Counted from the first letter of the stretch, positions 8,142 to 18,322 are shown. The stretch is DNA of 64,000 nt from Aureimonas sp. AU4 (GCF_001463765.1 NZ_BBWK01000034.1:1-64000), one strand, 5' to 3'. A program made the numbers and translations. The notes: generated from the sequence alone by a model not told the origin.

Positions 8142-8591
8142 ATGTTCGAGATCACCTGGCTCGACCGTCTCGACATCGAGCGCATCCATGCCGAGCTTGC
8201 GGGCCGGCCGGAGGGCGACGCCGCGCCCGCCCTCGCCCTTCTCCTGCGTCGTCTGGCGGGCCTCCTGCAGGGCGACGAGGAGGTCGAGCTGACCGACCTT
8301 GCCGCGGCGCTCGCCGAGGCGATCCTGCGCGACCGGCCGTTCGCGAGCGGCAACCGCGCCGTTTCGCTGGTCGCCTGCGAGACCTTCCTGGTGCTGAACG
8401 GGCTGGATCTCCTGCCGCTCTCCGACGAGGAGCTCGCCGCGACCTGGCTCGCCCTCGAGGCGGGCGAGCTGACCGCGTTCGAACTGGCCGGCATCCTGCG
8501 CGGCGAGCGCCCCGAACTCGTCGAGGACGCCATCGTCGCCCATGGCCACCGGCTGCCAGCGGCGATGGGCGACGACGCAGGCGAGTTCTGA
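8142..8591 (+). CDS. Doc/Fic-family-like protein with a degenerate active site
   Basis: The 149-residue protein has the layout of the Doc (death-on-curing) branch of the Fic fold: DIERIHAEL at the N-terminus, a helix LAAALAEAILRD, then the motif region RPFASGNRAVSLVACETFLVLNG, and a trailing region typical of Doc. Fic/Doc enzymes need HxFx(D/E)GNxR; here residues 65-73 read RPFASGNRA, so the catalytic His is Arg65, the acidic residue is Ser69 and the final Arg is Ala73. AMP- or phosphate-transfer activity is therefore unlikely. It may be a pseudo-enzyme. It closes a possible three-gene unit with the M20 peptidase and the 55-aa ORF. Confidence 0.72.
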   Translation: MFEITWLDRLDIERIHAELAGRPEGDAAPALALLLRRLAGLLQGDEEVELTDLAAALAEAILRDRPFASGNRAVSLVACETFLVLNGLDLLPLSDEELAATWLALEAGELTAFELAGILRGERPELVEDAIVAHGHRLPAAMGDDAGEF

Positions 8592-8595
8592 CGCG

Positions 8596-9570
8596 CTACT
8601 CGATGCGCGCGCCGGACTGCTCGATCACCGGGCGCCAGCGCGCGATCTCGGACTGGACATGGGCGGCGAGTTCCTCGGGCGTGCCGCCCACCGTCGTCGC
8701 GCCGACCTCGGCGAGGCGCGACTTGACGGCCGGGTCGGCGATCGCCTCGTTGGCCGCCCGGTTGAGCTTCGCCACGATCTCGGGCGACGTGCCGGCCGGC
8801 GCGAAGAAGGCGTTCCAGGTGTTGGTCTCGTAGCCCGGCACGCCCGCCTCCTCCATGGTGGGAATGTCGGGGAAGTTGGCGGCGCGCGTCTTCGTCGTCA
8901 CGGCCAGCGCCCGCAGCGCGCCCGAGCGGATGAACTCGGTCGAGGACGGCAGGTTGTCGAAGTTGATCGGCACCGCGCCCGACACGGCGTCCACCAGCGC
9001 CGGGCCTGAGCCCTGGTAGGGCACGTGCACCATGTCCGTGCCGGTCATCGACTTGAAAAGCTCGCCCGACAGGTGGAGCGGCGTGCCGTTGCCGCTGGAG
9101 GAATAGACCTCCTCGCCCGGCCGTTCCTTGAGCCGCGCGATCAGCTCGCGCACGTCCCTGGCCGGATAGTCCTTGTTGACGGTCAGGACGTTGGGCACGG
9201 TCACGAGCCAGGCGACGGGCGCGAAGTCCTTGACCGGGTCGAAGGGCGGCTTGGCATAGAGCGAGGCGACCAGCGCATGGGTCGCGATCGTTCCCATCAG
9301 GATCGTGTAGCCGTCGGCCGGGGCCTTGGCGACGAAGCTGGCGCCGAGATTCCCGCCCGCACCGCCCTTGTTGTCCACAAGAACCTGCTGACCGAGGATC
9401 GTCGACATCTTCTGCGCGATCGTGCGCGCCACGAGGTCCGTGGAGCCGCCGGCCGCGAAGGGCACGACCAGCGTGACGGGCCGCTCCGGATAGCCCTGCG
9501 CGACCGCCGGCGACAAGGCGCCCGCCAGCGCGGTGGCGAGCGCGGCTGCAAGCAGTTGGAGTCGTTTCAT
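8596..9570 (-). CDS. Bug-family tripartite tricarboxylate transporter substrate-binding protein
   Basis: A 324-residue periplasmic protein with a signal peptide (MKRLQLLAAALATALAGALS, cleavage near AVAQ-GYPERPV). YPERPVTLVVPFAAGGSTD is the hallmark of Bug/TctC binding proteins, followed by VDNKGGAGGN and the PFDPVKDFAPVA segment typical of the family. These proteins deliver carboxylates and related solutes to TctAB membrane subunits. No tctA or tctB gene lies nearby, so this is an orphan binding protein, as is common for the family. I start at ATG 9570; an open frame further upstream reads as unrelated sequence. The ligand is unknown. Confidence 0.9.
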   Translation of the reverse strand: MKRLQLLAAALATALAGALSPAVAQGYPERPVTLVVPFAAGGSTDLVARTIAQKMSTILGQQVLVDNKGGAGGNLGASFVAKAPADGYTILMGTIATHALVASLYAKPPFDPVKDFAPVAWLVTVPNVLTVNKDYPARDVRELIARLKERPGEEVYSSSGNGTPLHLSGELFKSMTGTDMVHVPYQGSGPALVDAVSGAVPINFDNLPSSTEFIRSGALRALAVTTKTRAANFPDIPTMEEAGVPGYETNTWNAFFAPAGTSPEIVAKLNRAANEAIADPAVKSRLAEVGATTVGGTPEELAAHVQSEIARWRPVIEQSGARIE

Positions 9571-9811
9571 CCCGTTTCCTCCCTCGGGCCTCTGTCGCGT
9601 CGCGCAAGCCCTTTTCAGTCTGCTAGTGTGACGCGGGCGGGCGGGTGCGACAAGCGCGGGGACGCGCAACTGCTTGTGACCTATCGGCCACGCCTCGTTG
9701 CAGGAACAGCACACGGGCACCGGGCGGCCGTTGAAACGATGGGGCTGCGCGAGACATGGTGTGGCAACGCGGCGCCTCGCCGGCCTGCCCCTGTTTTCGG
9801 AGTTCCCGCCC

Positions 9812-10642
9812 GTGTCGATCCGCGCACTCGCCCTTGCCCTCGCCGCCTCGACGCTCGCGATCTCCGCCGCCTCGGCGGCCGACGTCTACACACCGGATAC
9901 GACCGAGGTCGCCGTCGTCAACAATGCCGACCTCATCATCGAGCTCGGCGCCGGCATCTCGACCCAGCCCGCCTACGAGGGCGCGAACGACTACATCGTC
10001 TCGGGCTTCCCGATCGTCGCCCTGCAGTATCTCAGCATCCCCGGCCTCTTCAACATCGGCTCGCCGGACGAGCGCCAGGGCGGCCTGCGCATCGGGCCTT
10101 CGTTCCGGTTCGTCGACAAGCGCAACGCGGCCGACTACCCCGAGCTTCTCGGCACGCTGCCGCTCGACGACAGCTACCAGATCGGCCTGCGCGCGGGCTA
10201 CGAGTTCCCGGTCTACGAGACGCTGAACGTCGAGGTCTACGGCGCGGCGCGCTACGCCTTCAACGAGGGCGAGGGCTTCGTGGGCGACGCGGGCTTCGAC
10301 CTGATCTCGCGTCCGCGGCCGGACCTGGAATTCAAGCTGGGACCCCGCACGAGCTTCGCCGATTCCGACTACATGGACACCTACTTCGCCGTGAAGCCGA
10401 TCGAGGCGCTCGGCTCGTTCGGGGGCTTGCGCGCCTACGACACGTCGGGCGGCTTCAAGTCGGTGGGCGTCGCGGCCTCCGCGCGCTACGAGTTCCGTCC
10501 CGACTGGTTCCTGAACGCGAACGCCGCCTGGGACCGCCTGGTGGGCGATGCGGCCGATTCGCCGATCGCGCAGGTCGGGTCGAAGGACCAGTTCTTCGCG
10601 GGCCTCGGCCTGTCGCGCCGCTTCAGCTTCGACCTCTTCTAG
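9812..10642 (+). CDS. MipA/OmpV-family outer membrane protein
   Basis: The 276-residue product starts with GTG at 9812 and has a signal peptide (VSIRALALALAASTLAISAASA). The mature part has alternating strands and aromatic ends typical of an outer-membrane beta barrel and resembles MipA/OmpV proteins: GAGISTQPAYEGANDY near the start, GGLRIGPSFRF in the middle and a terminal Phe (RRFSFDLF), the usual barrel C-terminal residue. MipA scaffolds murein hydrolase and synthase in E. coli; the adjacent class A penicillin-binding protein makes a cell-envelope role plausible here, but that link is inference. Confidence 0.78.
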   Translation: MSIRALALALAASTLAISAASAADVYTPDTTEVAVVNNADLIIELGAGISTQPAYEGANDYIVSGFPIVALQYLSIPGLFNIGSPDERQGGLRIGPSFRFVDKRNAADYPELLGTLPLDDSYQIGLRAGYEFPVYETLNVEVYGAARYAFNEGEGFVGDAGFDLISRPRPDLEFKLGPRTSFADSDYMDTYFAVKPIEALGSFGGLRAYDTSGGFKSVGVAASARYEFRPDWFLNANAAWDRLVGDAADSPIAQVGSKDQFFAGLGLSRRFSFDLF

Positions 10643-10899
10643 CCCTTTCCGAGCGGACCGCGCGGGGCCTGGCCGGTCCCGCGTCCGCCGTTCACGCCTC
10701 GGCAGGCTTCCTTAACGCCCCGTTAATTCGCCGCATTTAAGCTTCACCCGGTCAGGCTGCCGTATCCGTTCAGGCGCGGCGCAGCGGACCGCCTCCGACG
10801 AGCTCCTTGGCGGAGCCGGAGGATCGAGGGTCCCGCCGTCCTGCGCTCCTAAGGGGAGATCGGCGCGCCGGGCGGTGAGCTTCAAGGGGAAAACGGCGC

Positions 10900-13557
10900 A
10901 TGGCGTTCAGCCGCAACAAGGGCAGGATCGAGCCGACCTTCGGCGCATCGTCGGCGGACGACGACAGCGTCGTGCGCGTGTCGGCGGACGATCGCGCCGT
11001 GATGCCCATGGCTGCCGCCTCTTCCCGCAAGCGCCCCGTGATCGAGGGAACCGCGCGCCGCGAGCCCCCTGTCTCCCCTTCCCGCGACCTCGGCTCCGGC
11101 CGGCGCAGCGGCAACGGCTCGGGGAGCGGCAACGGCGGCGGTGGCGGCGGGCGTGGTCTCGGCGGCTTCTTCGGCGGCGGTCGCAAGCGGCCGCGCCGCT
11201 CCTTCTTCGGCCATATCGTGCGCCTCTGCCTCATGCTGGCGATCTGGGGCGGCCTCGCGGGCTTGGCGGTGCTCGGCTACTTCGCGGCCAAGCTGCCGCA
11301 GGAAGCCTGGGCGATCCCGGCCCGCCCGCCCAACGTCAAGATCGTGTCGGTCTCGGGCGATCTCCTGGCCGATCGCGGCACGACCGGCGGCGAGGCGGTC
11401 GCGCTCGACCAGATCAGCCCCTACGTGCCCAAGGCCGTGCTCGCCATCGAGGACCGGCGCTTCTACTCGCACTGGGGCGTCGATCCGCTCGGCATCATCC
11501 GTGCCTTCTCCGAGAACATGGCGGCGGGCGAGACCGTGCAAGGCGGATCGACCCTGACCCAGCAGCTTGCCAAGAACATCTTCCTGACCGCCGACCAGAC
11601 CCTGCAGCGCAAGGTCCAGGAGGCGATCCTCGCGCTCTGGCTCGAGCACAAGTTCACCAAGGACCAGATCCTCGAAATGTACCTGAACCGGGTGTATTTC
11701 GGATCGGGCGCGACGGGCATCCAGGCCGCCGCCCGGCGCTACTTCGACAAGAACGCCGCCGACCTGACCCTGCCCGAGGCCGCCACCATCGCCGGCCTCC
11801 TCAAGGCGCCCTCGCGCCTGTCCCCGGCGCGCGACCCGGAGGCCGCCGCCGCCCGCGCCGCCGTCGTGCTGCAGGCCATGCTCGACGAGCACGCCATCAC
11901 GCAGGCCGAGTTCGAGGCGGCCAAGGCCGCCAAGCCGACCAAGGCCCGCTCCTTCTGGACCGGCGCCGAGCACTACGCCGCCGACATGGTGATGCGGGAC
12001 CTGCCGCTCCTGGTCGGCGAGATCCACGAGGACGTGGTGGTCGAGACCACGATCGACCTCGGCCTGGAGAAGAAGGCCGAGGCTGCGATCCGCAAGACGA
12101 TCGACGGCGCCAAGCAGAACGTCAGCCAGGGCGCCCTTGTCTCGATCGACGGCACGGGCGCGATCCGCGCGATCGTCGGCGGGCGCGACTACGCCGAGTC
12201 GCAGTTCAACCGCGCGGCGGACGCCAAGCGCCAGCCCGGCTCCTCGTTCAAGCCCTTCGTCTACGAGACCGCGCTGGAGTTCGGCGTGCGGCCCGAGACG
12301 GTGGTGAACGACGCGCCGATCCGCATCGGCAACTGGTCGCCCTCCAACTACGACAACCGCTTCCGCGGCGAGGTCAGCGTCGCCGACGCGGTGGCGAAGT
12401 CCCTCAATACCATCGCCGCCAAGCTGACCGCCGATGTCGGGCCGCAAGCCTTGATCGACACGGCCAAGCGCATGGGCATCAACTCGCCGCTCGTGAACAA
12501 CGCCTCGCTGGCGCTCGGCACGTCCGAGGTCTCGCTGCTCGAGCTGACCGGCGCCTACGCGCCGTTCGCCAACGGCGGCTACCAGGCCACGCCGCACCTC
12601 GTGAACCGCGTCACCACCGCGTCGGGCAAGGTGCTGTTCGAGCGCGACGACGCCGTGCCGCCGGTGATCGTGACCTCCGACATCGTCGCCATGATGAACG
12701 CCATGCTGGAGCGTGTCGTCTCGTCCGGCACGGGGCGCCGCGCCGCGCTGAAGGGCTGGCAGGTCGCGGGCAAGAGCGGCACGACGCAGGACTTCAAGGA
12801 CGCTTGGTTCGTGGGCTACACCGCGAACCTCACCACCGGCGTCTGGCTCGGCAACGACAACGGCGCGCCGATGAAGCAGGTGACCGGCGGCTCGCTGCCG
12901 GCCGACGCCTGGAAGAGCTTCATGACCGCCGCGCACGAGGGCCTGCCGCCCATGCCCCTGCCCGGCAACTACCGGATCGGCGACCCTGCCAACATCCCGG
13001 TCGCCAACAACGCGCAGGACCGCATCATCGGCTACGACGCCGCCGGCAACCCGGTCTACGAGAACACCGAGCTTCCGGGCGGGGCACCGGCCGACGACGG
13101 CTTCTACGACGCGCCGGGCGCCTCGACCGGGGCGCCGCTGCCACCGGCCGGCCAGATGCCGCGCGCGGAGCCCGGCGCTGGCTTCTACGACCAGGAGCAG
13201 GTTCCCGTGGCCCGCGGCGAGGCGCCCCCGGTCCGGCGCATCCCGGACAACCGTCGCGCGGTTCCGCAGGACGACTACGCCGTCGCGCCGGCCGATCCCT
13301 ATGGCGACGATCGCTACGGCGGCGCGCCGCCGGTCTACGATGCCCCGGCCGACTACGGCGAGCCGGCCCGCATGCGCCCGCCCGAAAACGTCGGGCCGGC
13401 GCGCGTGGTGCGGCGCGGCGACCTGCCGCCGGACGCGGTGCTGGAGGGGCCGGCACGCCGCGTGTCGCCGGACCAACTGCCGCCGGACGCCGTCCTGGAA
13501 GGTCCGGTCGGCGGACGCGAGAGCGACCGCTCCCTGTTCCGCGGCTTGTTCAACTAG
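10900..13557 (+). CDS. Class A penicillin-binding protein (PBP1A-type)
   Basis: An 885-residue bifunctional peptidoglycan synthase anchored in the inner membrane. Residues 1-100 are cytoplasmic, basic and glycine-rich; the membrane segment is about 101-128. The GT51 glycosyltransferase carries catalytic Glu184 in LAIEDRRFYSHWGVD and GGSTLTQQLAKN. The transpeptidase has SxxK at Ser448-Lys451 (PGSSFKP), an SLN motif and KSGTT. After about residue 690 comes a disordered Pro/Ala/Tyr-rich tail with two near-identical DLPPDAVLEGP/QLPPDAVLEGP units. The start ATG 10900 has an AAGGGGA ribosome site. A terminator follows directly. The tail is unusual compared with a core PBP1A. Confidence 0.95.
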   Translation: MAFSRNKGRIEPTFGASSADDDSVVRVSADDRAVMPMAAASSRKRPVIEGTARREPPVSPSRDLGSGRRSGNGSGSGNGGGGGGRGLGGFFGGGRKRPRRSFFGHIVRLCLMLAIWGGLAGLAVLGYFAAKLPQEAWAIPARPPNVKIVSVSGDLLADRGTTGGEAVALDQISPYVPKAVLAIEDRRFYSHWGVDPLGIIRAFSENMAAGETVQGGSTLTQQLAKNIFLTADQTLQRKVQEAILALWLEHKFTKDQILEMYLNRVYFGSGATGIQAAARRYFDKNAADLTLPEAATIAGLLKAPSRLSPARDPEAAAARAAVVLQAMLDEHAITQAEFEAAKAAKPTKARSFWTGAEHYAADMVMRDLPLLVGEIHEDVVVETTIDLGLEKKAEAAIRKTIDGAKQNVSQGALVSIDGTGAIRAIVGGRDYAESQFNRAADAKRQPGSSFKPFVYETALEFGVRPETVVNDAPIRIGNWSPSNYDNRFRGEVSVADAVAKSLNTIAAKLTADVGPQALIDTAKRMGINSPLVNNASLALGTSEVSLLELTGAYAPFANGGYQATPHLVNRVTTASGKVLFERDDAVPPVIVTSDIVAMMNAMLERVVSSGTGRRAALKGWQVAGKSGTTQDFKDAWFVGYTANLTTGVWLGNDNGAPMKQVTGGSLPADAWKSFMTAAHEGLPPMPLPGNYRIGDPANIPVANNAQDRIIGYDAAGNPVYENTELPGGAPADDGFYDAPGASTGAPLPPAGQMPRAEPGAGFYDQEQVPVARGEAPPVRRIPDNRRAVPQDDYAVAPADPYGDDRYGGAPPVYDAPADYGEPARMRPPENVGPARVVRRGDLPPDAVLEGPARRVSPDQLPPDAVLEGPVGGRESDRSLFRGLFN

Positions 13558-13570
13558 TCTCGACGTGGAG

Positions 13571-13601
13571 AAGCCCCGGCGCCTTTCGGCGCCGGGGCTT
13601 T
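13571..13601 (+). terminator. Terminator downstream of the penicillin-binding protein gene
   Basis: A 12-bp perfect stem, AGCCCCGGCGCC (13572-13583) with GGCGCCGGGGCT (13588-13599), has a TTTC loop and is followed by a short TT run. It lies between convergent genes and may serve both strands. Confidence 0.75.
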
Positions 13602-13626
13602 GTCCTGCCGACGAAGCGTCTTGGCC

Positions 13627-14646
13627 TCAGGCGAGACCTTCCTTGCGCGCCTCGTCCTTGGCCGTGCCCACGGCGGCGCTCGCCACGGCCGATACCTTCT
13701 GCGCGAGCGTCTCGCCCTCGCCGGTCGGCTTGAGCCCGTGCTTGTCGGCCTCCGCGTTGCCGGCATCGAAGGCGCGCTCGGCGACGTGGGTCGCCTTGTC
13801 GAGCGTCTCGCGGCCCTTGCCGATCGCCTCGTCGCGCAGACGGTCGCGCGTCTCGCCCAGCCACTCGTCTTCCGTGCGGGTAGACGGCAGGGCCGCGCCG
13901 ATCGCCGCGCCGACGGCCACCGCGATGGCGCCGAGGATCAGCGGCTCGTCATGCAGCGTGTCGACGATGGTGCGCTGGGCGCGACGGCCGAGGTCGCCGA
14001 CCCGCTCTCCGGCATGGGCCGCGGTGCGATAGCCCGCGCGGCCGGCGTCGTAGGCGGCGTCGCGCACGTCGTGGCCGAGGCGGCTCGCGCTGTCCGACAC
14101 GTGGCCGGCCGCCGAGGAGAGACGATCCCCCGCCGCATGAGCCGCATCGCTGATCGACGAGCCGGCATGGGAAAGGGTGTCGGCCACGCTGGAGCCTGCG
14201 CTCGACAAGCTGTCGCCGACGCTCGATCCGGCCGATGACAGGCGCGCGCCGATGCCGGGGCCCGAGGAGCGCTCGGCTCCCTCAAAACGGTTGTCCCGGT
14301 CGTCCTCGCGCCAGTGGTCGGTGCCCCAGTCGCGATCCGTGCTCCAGTCGCCCCGCCGGTTGCGGTCGGCGACGGAAAGGGCCCGCGAGCCGGTGTCGCG
14401 TACGCCCTGTCCGAGCAGCAGCCAGGCGATGCCGGCGCCCACGAGGCCGAGCGCCAGCGGGTTGTCGCGGACCTGCCGGTTGAGGTTGTTCACCATCTCC
14501 GCGCCCTGCCCGTTGCGGACGTAGGACGCGACCTCGTCCACGATCTGGCCGGGGGTGAAGCGGTTCTTCAGCGATTCCAGCGTCGAGTCGAGCTGGCCGC
14601 GCCGCTCTTCGGCCTCGCGGGCCAGACGTTCGGTTTCCGAGCTCAT
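13627..14646 (-). CDS. DUF3618-type membrane protein with LEA-like 11-residue repeats
   Basis: A 339-residue protein. The N-terminus (SETERLAREAEERRGQLDSTLESLKNRFTPGQ, split here by family motif) is the DUF3618 domain, with a membrane segment NPLALGLVGAGIAWLLLG and a second hydrophobic stretch LILGAIAVAVGAAIGAALP. Between them residues 136-223 repeat every 11 residues: LSSAGSSVGDS, LSSAGSSVADT, LSHAGSSISDA and further diverged units. Such 11-mers form amphipathic helices in LEA proteins and apolipoproteins. ATG 14646 overlaps the preceding gene's stop (ATGA). It is the last gene of a minus-strand set with a holin-X-like protein and a third stress protein. A role in envelope protection is inferred. 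Confidence 0.82.
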   Translation of the reverse strand: MSSETERLAREAEERRGQLDSTLESLKNRFTPGQIVDEVASYVRNGQGAEMVNNLNRQVRDNPLALGLVGAGIAWLLLGQGVRDTGSRALSVADRNRRGDWSTDRDWGTDHWREDDRDNRFEGAERSSGPGIGARLSSAGSSVGDSLSSAGSSVADTLSHAGSSISDAAHAAGDRLSSAAGHVSDSASRLGHDVRDAAYDAGRAGYRTAAHAGERVGDLGRRAQRTIVDTLHDEPLILGAIAVAVGAAIGAALPSTRTEDEWLGETRDRLRDEAIGKGRETLDKATHVAERAFDAGNAEADKHGLKPTGEGETLAQKVSAVASAAVGTAKDEARKEGLA

Positions 14647-15035
14647 AGCGTCTTCTCCTTCACGAGGCGCCCGTCCTTGCCGAGCTGGTCCAGGGTCCGG
14701 TCCGGGGTGATGCTGAGGGTTTCGAGATCCTTCTTGCCCTTGGCGAGCAGCATCGCGCCGATCACGGCCAGCACGATGCCGACGATCAACGCCGACCACC
14801 CTGCGCCGACGACATGGGCGAGAGCGATGACGAGCGCCTGCGAGAGCACGATCAGCGCGACGAGGAGGCAGATGCCGCCGGCCGCCAGCGATCCGCCGCC
14901 GACCTGGAGCTGCGAGACCTTGTCGGAGATCTCGGCACGGATCAGCCGGCCTTCCGTGCGGAAGAGCTCGGTGGTCTCGCGCAGGAGATCGCTCAGGAGA
15001 TCAGGAACCGAACGTTGTTCGCGGTCGAGGCTCAT
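14643..15035 (-). CDS. Phage holin-superfamily III / DUF1469-like membrane protein
   Basis: The 130-residue protein has an N-terminal amphipathic region (DLLSDLLRETTELFRTEGRLIRAE) followed by two hydrophobic helices (GICLLVALIVLSQALVIALAHV and ALIVGIVLAVIGAMLL) and a charged tail. This matches the actinobacterial holin-X/DUF1469 family, which despite its name is common on bacterial chromosomes as an inner-membrane stress protein. Four-base overlaps with the genes on both sides (14643-14646 and 15032-15035) show a tightly coupled operon. No lysis genes are nearby, so a phage origin is not supported. Confidence 0.85.
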   Translation of the reverse strand: MSLDREQRSVPDLLSDLLRETTELFRTEGRLIRAEISDKVSQLQVGGGSLAAGGICLLVALIVLSQALVIALAHVVGAGWSALIVGIVLAVIGAMLLAKGKKDLETLSITPDRTLDQLGKDGRLVKEKTL

Positions 15036-15916
15036 CGGGCGTTCTCCTCGTGACCGGGAAGCTTGGTGGTGTCGGTGGAGCCCGAAGCGCCGGAGCGGTT
15101 GAGCTGGGAGTCGCTGGCACCCGTCTGGTAGGCGCCGCCCGTCACCGTGCCCGCGGACTGCGCGCCGCTGCTCGATCCGCTGGGGCTCGAGAAGCTGGCG
15201 GAGTACGTGGACGACGCGCCCGCCTGGGACGTGCCGAAGGAGGAGGCGCTGCCGGAAGACGACGAGCCGCCCGAAGGGCCCGAGCCGAAGCCCGCCGCCG
15301 TTCCGGCGCGGCGATCGCGCTCCTCGAAGGAGCCGTGCGAGGCGGACGATCCGCTCGTGTAGGCATTGCCGCGCATCGCATCGCTGCGGTCGCGTCCGTC
15401 GAAGCCGCGCCCGTAGCGGTCCGCACCATGGGACCCGGCGGCCGATTGTCCGCGCCCGTGGTCTGACGAGGCGCGAGCGAAGCGGCCGAGCGCGACGCCC
15501 GCCAGCGTCGCGCCGATCAGGAAGGCGGCGGGCTGGCGGCGCGCGAAGTCGGCGACCGACCCCGCGATCTCGGGAATGCTGCGGCCCTTCAGGGCATCGG
15601 AGGCCTGCTCCAGGCCGCCCGCCACCTGGCGCACGAGGCCGGCGCCCAGCGACTGGTCGCGGTCGCCGAGTTCGTCCGAGGCGCGTCGGATCGCGGCGGC
15701 GAAGTCCTCGAGGCTGCTCGCGGCAGCGGACTTTCCGTCCTCGGCCGTGGCGCTCGCGCGGTCCTTGGCCTCCGACAGGGCCGACTGCGCGCCGTCGCGC
15801 AGCTTGGCGCCGGCCGAGCCGAGTTCGTCGCGGGCCGATTGCGCCTCGCGGTTGAGGGCGTTGCTTGCGTCACGGCCGGGCGTGCCGCCGCTGCCCGTAT
15901 CGAAGGTGGAAGACAT
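15032..15916 (-). CDS. Low-complexity stress-type protein with one membrane helix
   Basis: A 294-residue protein that opens the three-gene set. The N-terminal third is Ala/Asp/Lys/Ser-rich and helical (NREAQSARDELGSAGAKLRD), like LEA proteins. RRQPAAFLIGATLAGVALGRFA is a single membrane helix at the middle, in the style of proteins described in rhizobia as nutrient-deprivation-induced. The C-terminal half is a Ser/Gly-rich disordered tail (GSGPSGGSSSSGSASSFG). The exact biochemical role is unknown. It is translated ahead of, and overlaps, the holin-X-like gene. Confidence 0.78.
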   Translation of the reverse strand: MSSTFDTGSGGTPGRDASNALNREAQSARDELGSAGAKLRDGAQSALSEAKDRASATAEDGKSAAASSLEDFAAAIRRASDELGDRDQSLGAGLVRQVAGGLEQASDALKGRSIPEIAGSVADFARRQPAAFLIGATLAGVALGRFARASSDHGRGQSAAGSHGADRYGRGFDGRDRSDAMRGNAYTSGSSASHGSFEERDRRAGTAAGFGSGPSGGSSSSGSASSFGTSQAGASSTYSASFSSPSGSSSGAQSAGTVTGGAYQTGASDSQLNRSGASGSTDTTKLPGHEENAR

Positions 15917-15936
15917 GGTGAAGACTCCGGGTCGGT

Positions 15937-16011
15937 TCAGCGCAGGCCGAGGAAGGACAGGATGGCGAGAACCACCACGATCAGGCCGATGAGGTAGATG
16001 ATGTTGTGCAT
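15937..16011 (-). CDS. 24-residue single-helix membrane protein
   Basis: ATG at 16011 opens a 24-residue frame, [20 protein letters not shown] followed by LGLR. It is almost entirely one hydrophobic helix with a basic C-terminal end. Very similar tiny proteins ([17 protein letters not shown]) recur in Hyphomicrobiales genomes as far as I recall. It lies 20 bp upstream of the three-gene stress set on the same strand, so it probably shares that transcript. Its function is unknown. It is short enough to be missed by ordinary gene calling. Confidence 0.75.
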   Translation of the reverse strand: MHNIIYLIGLIVVVLAILSFLGLR

Positions 16012-16338
16012 GGGGCGTCTCGCCTTGCTCGTCCGGTGGGTTTGGTTCCGACGCCGCGACAGGACGACGCCGTTGCCGTGTCGCCTGCTAACCGGCCACG
16101 GGCGAGAGGGTTCCACCACCGGAGCGGGTCGCGGCGGGCGAGGCGTCGGCCGGGTCCGTCGAAAAAGGGCGGTCGGCGGGCGTCTTGCACGGCCGAAACG
16201 CCGTTCATATATAGCCCGCAGCCCCGGTGGTCCGGCCTTTCGAGCCGGGTTTCCGGCCCCCATTCATCCCAAGGTGCCGCCTCGCGGAACGCCTCAGCAG
16301 AGGGTCCGGGCGGCACGCTCGAAAAGGAGAGTTTTCGT
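16012..16338. other. Divergent spacer between the stress cluster and dnaK
   Basis: This 327-bp gap holds the dnaK promoter candidate (16184-16214), a leader of about 120 nt and the dnaK ribosome site AGGAGA. The half nearer to the stress cluster must hold the cluster's own promoter, but I see no convincing box. No small ORF or RNA gene stands out. Confidence 0.5.
16184..16214 (+). promoter_or_regulatory. RpoH (sigma-32)-like promoter of dnaK
   Basis: CTTGCA (16184-16189), a 16-bp spacer and CATATATAG (16206-16214) match the alphaproteobacterial heat-shock consensus, roughly CTTG, 16-17 bp, then CYTATNT. The predicted start near 16220 gives a leader of about 120 nt. Heat-shock control of dnaK is well established in the group; the assignment of this site is from pattern only. 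Confidence 0.68.
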
Positions 16339-18267
<1,929 letters not shown>

Positions 18268-18296
18268 TCAGCTCGTCACCGATGAAGCATGAGAAG

Positions 18297-18322
18297 AGCC
18301 CCGGCATCGCCGGGGCTTTTTT
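18297..18322 (+). terminator. Rho-independent terminator of dnaK
   Basis: AGCCCCGGC (18297-18305) pairs with GCCGGGGCT (18309-18317) around an ATC loop and is followed by a run of six T. It lies about 30 bp past the dnaK stop. Confidence 0.92.

Noticed and set aside
7968-8591. A working Phd/Doc toxin-antitoxin pair
   Set aside because: The Doc-like protein lacks its catalytic residues and the 55-aa ORF does not resemble Phd, so an active toxin system is not supported.
10882-13476. Long open frame antisense to the penicillin-binding protein gene
   Set aside because: It has no recognisable domain and its composition is that of a shadow frame; the sense gene is complete and motif-rich.
14643-15035. 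Holin-like gene as a sign of prophage
   Set aside because: The family is common as a chromosomal membrane protein, and no endolysin, capsid, integrase or attachment site is nearby.
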